Assembly: GCA_965372385.1 (NCBI GenBank)
Contig: CBDVCD010000184.1
Location: 1 to 6,910 of the forward strand
Reading direction: 5' to 3'
Length of the DNA stretch: 6,910 nucleotides
Source: JASJBU01 sp965372385
GTDB taxonomy: Bacteria > Pseudomonadota > Gammaproteobacteria > Chromatiales > Chromatiaceae
Shown: piece after piece, positions 6,413 to 6,910 of the stretch
Layout: every line of letters begins with the position of its first letter
Position numbering within the stretch: position 1 is the stretch's first letter
Position numbers and translations under genes: made by a program
The notes under the pieces: generated by a model
What the model was told of the DNA's origin: nothing
Databases searched by the model: none
Seen by the model: only the letters and a program-made list of their open reading frames with translations

Positions 6413-6444
6413 CAGGCATAGCTGCTTATCGGCAGCTATGCCTG
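6413..6444. repeat. Perfect 13-bp hairpin between convergent genes
   Basis: CAGGCATAGCTGC (6413-6425) and its exact reverse complement (6432-6444) flank a 6-base loop, TTATCG. It lies between the repeat-protein gene and the convergent small gene at 6512. No T-run follows on either strand, so a simple intrinsic terminator is unlikely. Its arms do not resemble the 17-bp repeat at 5306-5370. The rest of 6350-6511 holds no recognisable gene. Confidence 0.7.
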
Positions 6445-6511
6445 CATGGGCGGAGCAACGCATGGGGAGCAGTTGCCGGGGTGTGCTCACCTAGTCCACT
6501 ATAGGCAGGGG

Positions 6512-6799
6512 TTAGCCGGCAGAGATTATTTTTTCGTTTTCCAGTGCTTTTTTCGTTATCTCGTGATAAAGATGGGCTACGCGAGCGAACAGGTCTTTGA
6601 AGTCGGGATGTTTTTCTACAAAACCCGCATATTGCTTAGTATCGCTCAGTACTTCATCCAGAAACTCGATATCTGAATTGCTCAGGGTTCCCCCCTCGTC
6701 GATTATTTTCTTGATGTCGAGAACACGTGGAAGTCTATGTTTCTCGAAACGTTCCAGTACTACGGTCAGAATGCCTTCCTGTTCCAAAGCAGAATTCAT
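6512..6799 (-). CDS. Small helical protein of unknown function
   Basis: A 95-residue protein without signal peptide, membrane helix or cysteine, so probably cytoplasmic. It reads as several amphipathic helices: VVLERFEKHRLPRVLDIKKIID (about 13-34), a TLSNSDIEFLDEVLSD segment (38-53), then EKHPDFKDLFARVAHLYHEITKKALENEK (62-90). Residues that look constrained are the RLPR turn, HPDF and the YHEIT segment. It gives the impression of a small conserved proteobacterial family with no assigned role, but this is not confirmed here. The start is well supported: GGAGG lies 5 bases before the ATG at 6799. It has its own good promoter and possibly an FNR site further upstream. It is convergent with the exported repeat protein and separated from it by two hairpins. 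No function is proposed. Confidence 0.85.
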   Translation of the reverse strand: MNSALEQEGILTVVLERFEKHRLPRVLDIKKIIDEGGTLSNSDIEFLDEVLSDTKQYAGFVEKHPDFKDLFARVAHLYHEITKKALENEKIISAG

Positions 6800-6845
6800 A
6801 ATTTCCTCCGATCCGCTGCTTGGTTGTTTTTATGTGGGTATAAAT

Positions 6846-6873
6846 AATATAGCAGCTTCGGATGCTTATTCAA
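6846..6873 (-). promoter_or_regulatory. Sigma-70 promoter of the small helical gene
   Basis: Read on the - strand, TTGAAT (6868-6873) and TATATT (6846-6851) are separated by 16 bases. This matches 4 of 6 and 5 of 6 consensus positions. Transcription would start near 6839, about 40 bases before the ATG, with GGAGG in the leader. Confidence 0.6.
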
Positions 6874-6897
6874 CATAGCCACATTTTTTCTCAACCC

Positions 6898-6910
6898 TTG
6901 ATGCAGATCA
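6898..6910. promoter_or_regulatory. FNR/Anr-type site cut by the right edge
   Basis: TTGATGCAGATCA matches the first 13 bases of the 14-base FNR consensus TTGAT-N4-ATCAA, and the last base lies outside the window. Its centre is about 65 bp upstream of the predicted start of the small gene on the - strand, near the range used by class I FNR activation. It may equally serve a gene beyond the edge. One such match can arise by chance. Confidence 0.45.

Overview
The window reads as a stretch of a gammaproteobacterial chromosome. The best taxonomic clue is the thiol peroxidase, which closely resembles E. coli Tpx in length and motifs. The membrane GH17-GT2 glucan synthase and the heme-binding Tll0287-type sensor also suit an environmental, possibly marine or sulfur-oxidising, member of that class. 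The genus cannot be fixed from the sequence. No IS element, integrase, tRNA, rRNA or CRISPR array was seen.

Layout, left to right: (1) 97-780, a VapBC toxin-antitoxin operon on the + strand with a 14-bp inverted-repeat operator lying on its -10 box. (2) 839-868, a strong hairpin between convergent vapC and tpx. (3) 888-1388 (-), tpx, a periplasm-type 2-Cys thiol peroxidase. (4) 1505-4123 (-), a large inner-membrane protein joining a periplasmic GH17 domain to a cytoplasmic GT2 synthase, the NdvB-like architecture linked to beta-1,3-glucan synthesis. (5) 4124-4389, a divergent intergenic region. (6) 4390-5295 (+), a membrane-anchored sensor with a periplasmic c-type heme domain (CLLCH) and a terminal HAMP domain but no output domain. 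(7) 5296-5563, an intergenic region with a perfect 17-bp inverted repeat and a probable promoter with an A-rich upstream tract. (8) 5564-6349 (+), an exported, highly charged, methionine-rich coiled-coil protein built on a 35-residue repeat. (9) 6350-6511, an intergenic region with two hairpins. (10) 6512-6799 (-), a small helical uncharacterised protein with a good promoter and ribosome binding site. (11) At the extreme right edge, an almost complete FNR-type site.

The genes do not form one pathway. Three of them act at or beyond the inner membrane (glucan synthase, heme sensor, exported coiled-coil protein), and tpx handles peroxide, so an envelope and redox theme is possible but is inference only. 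The parts least explained by known families are the exported 35-residue-repeat protein, the output-less heme-HAMP protein, and the two long perfect hairpins (5306-5370 and 6413-6444) that lack T-tracts.
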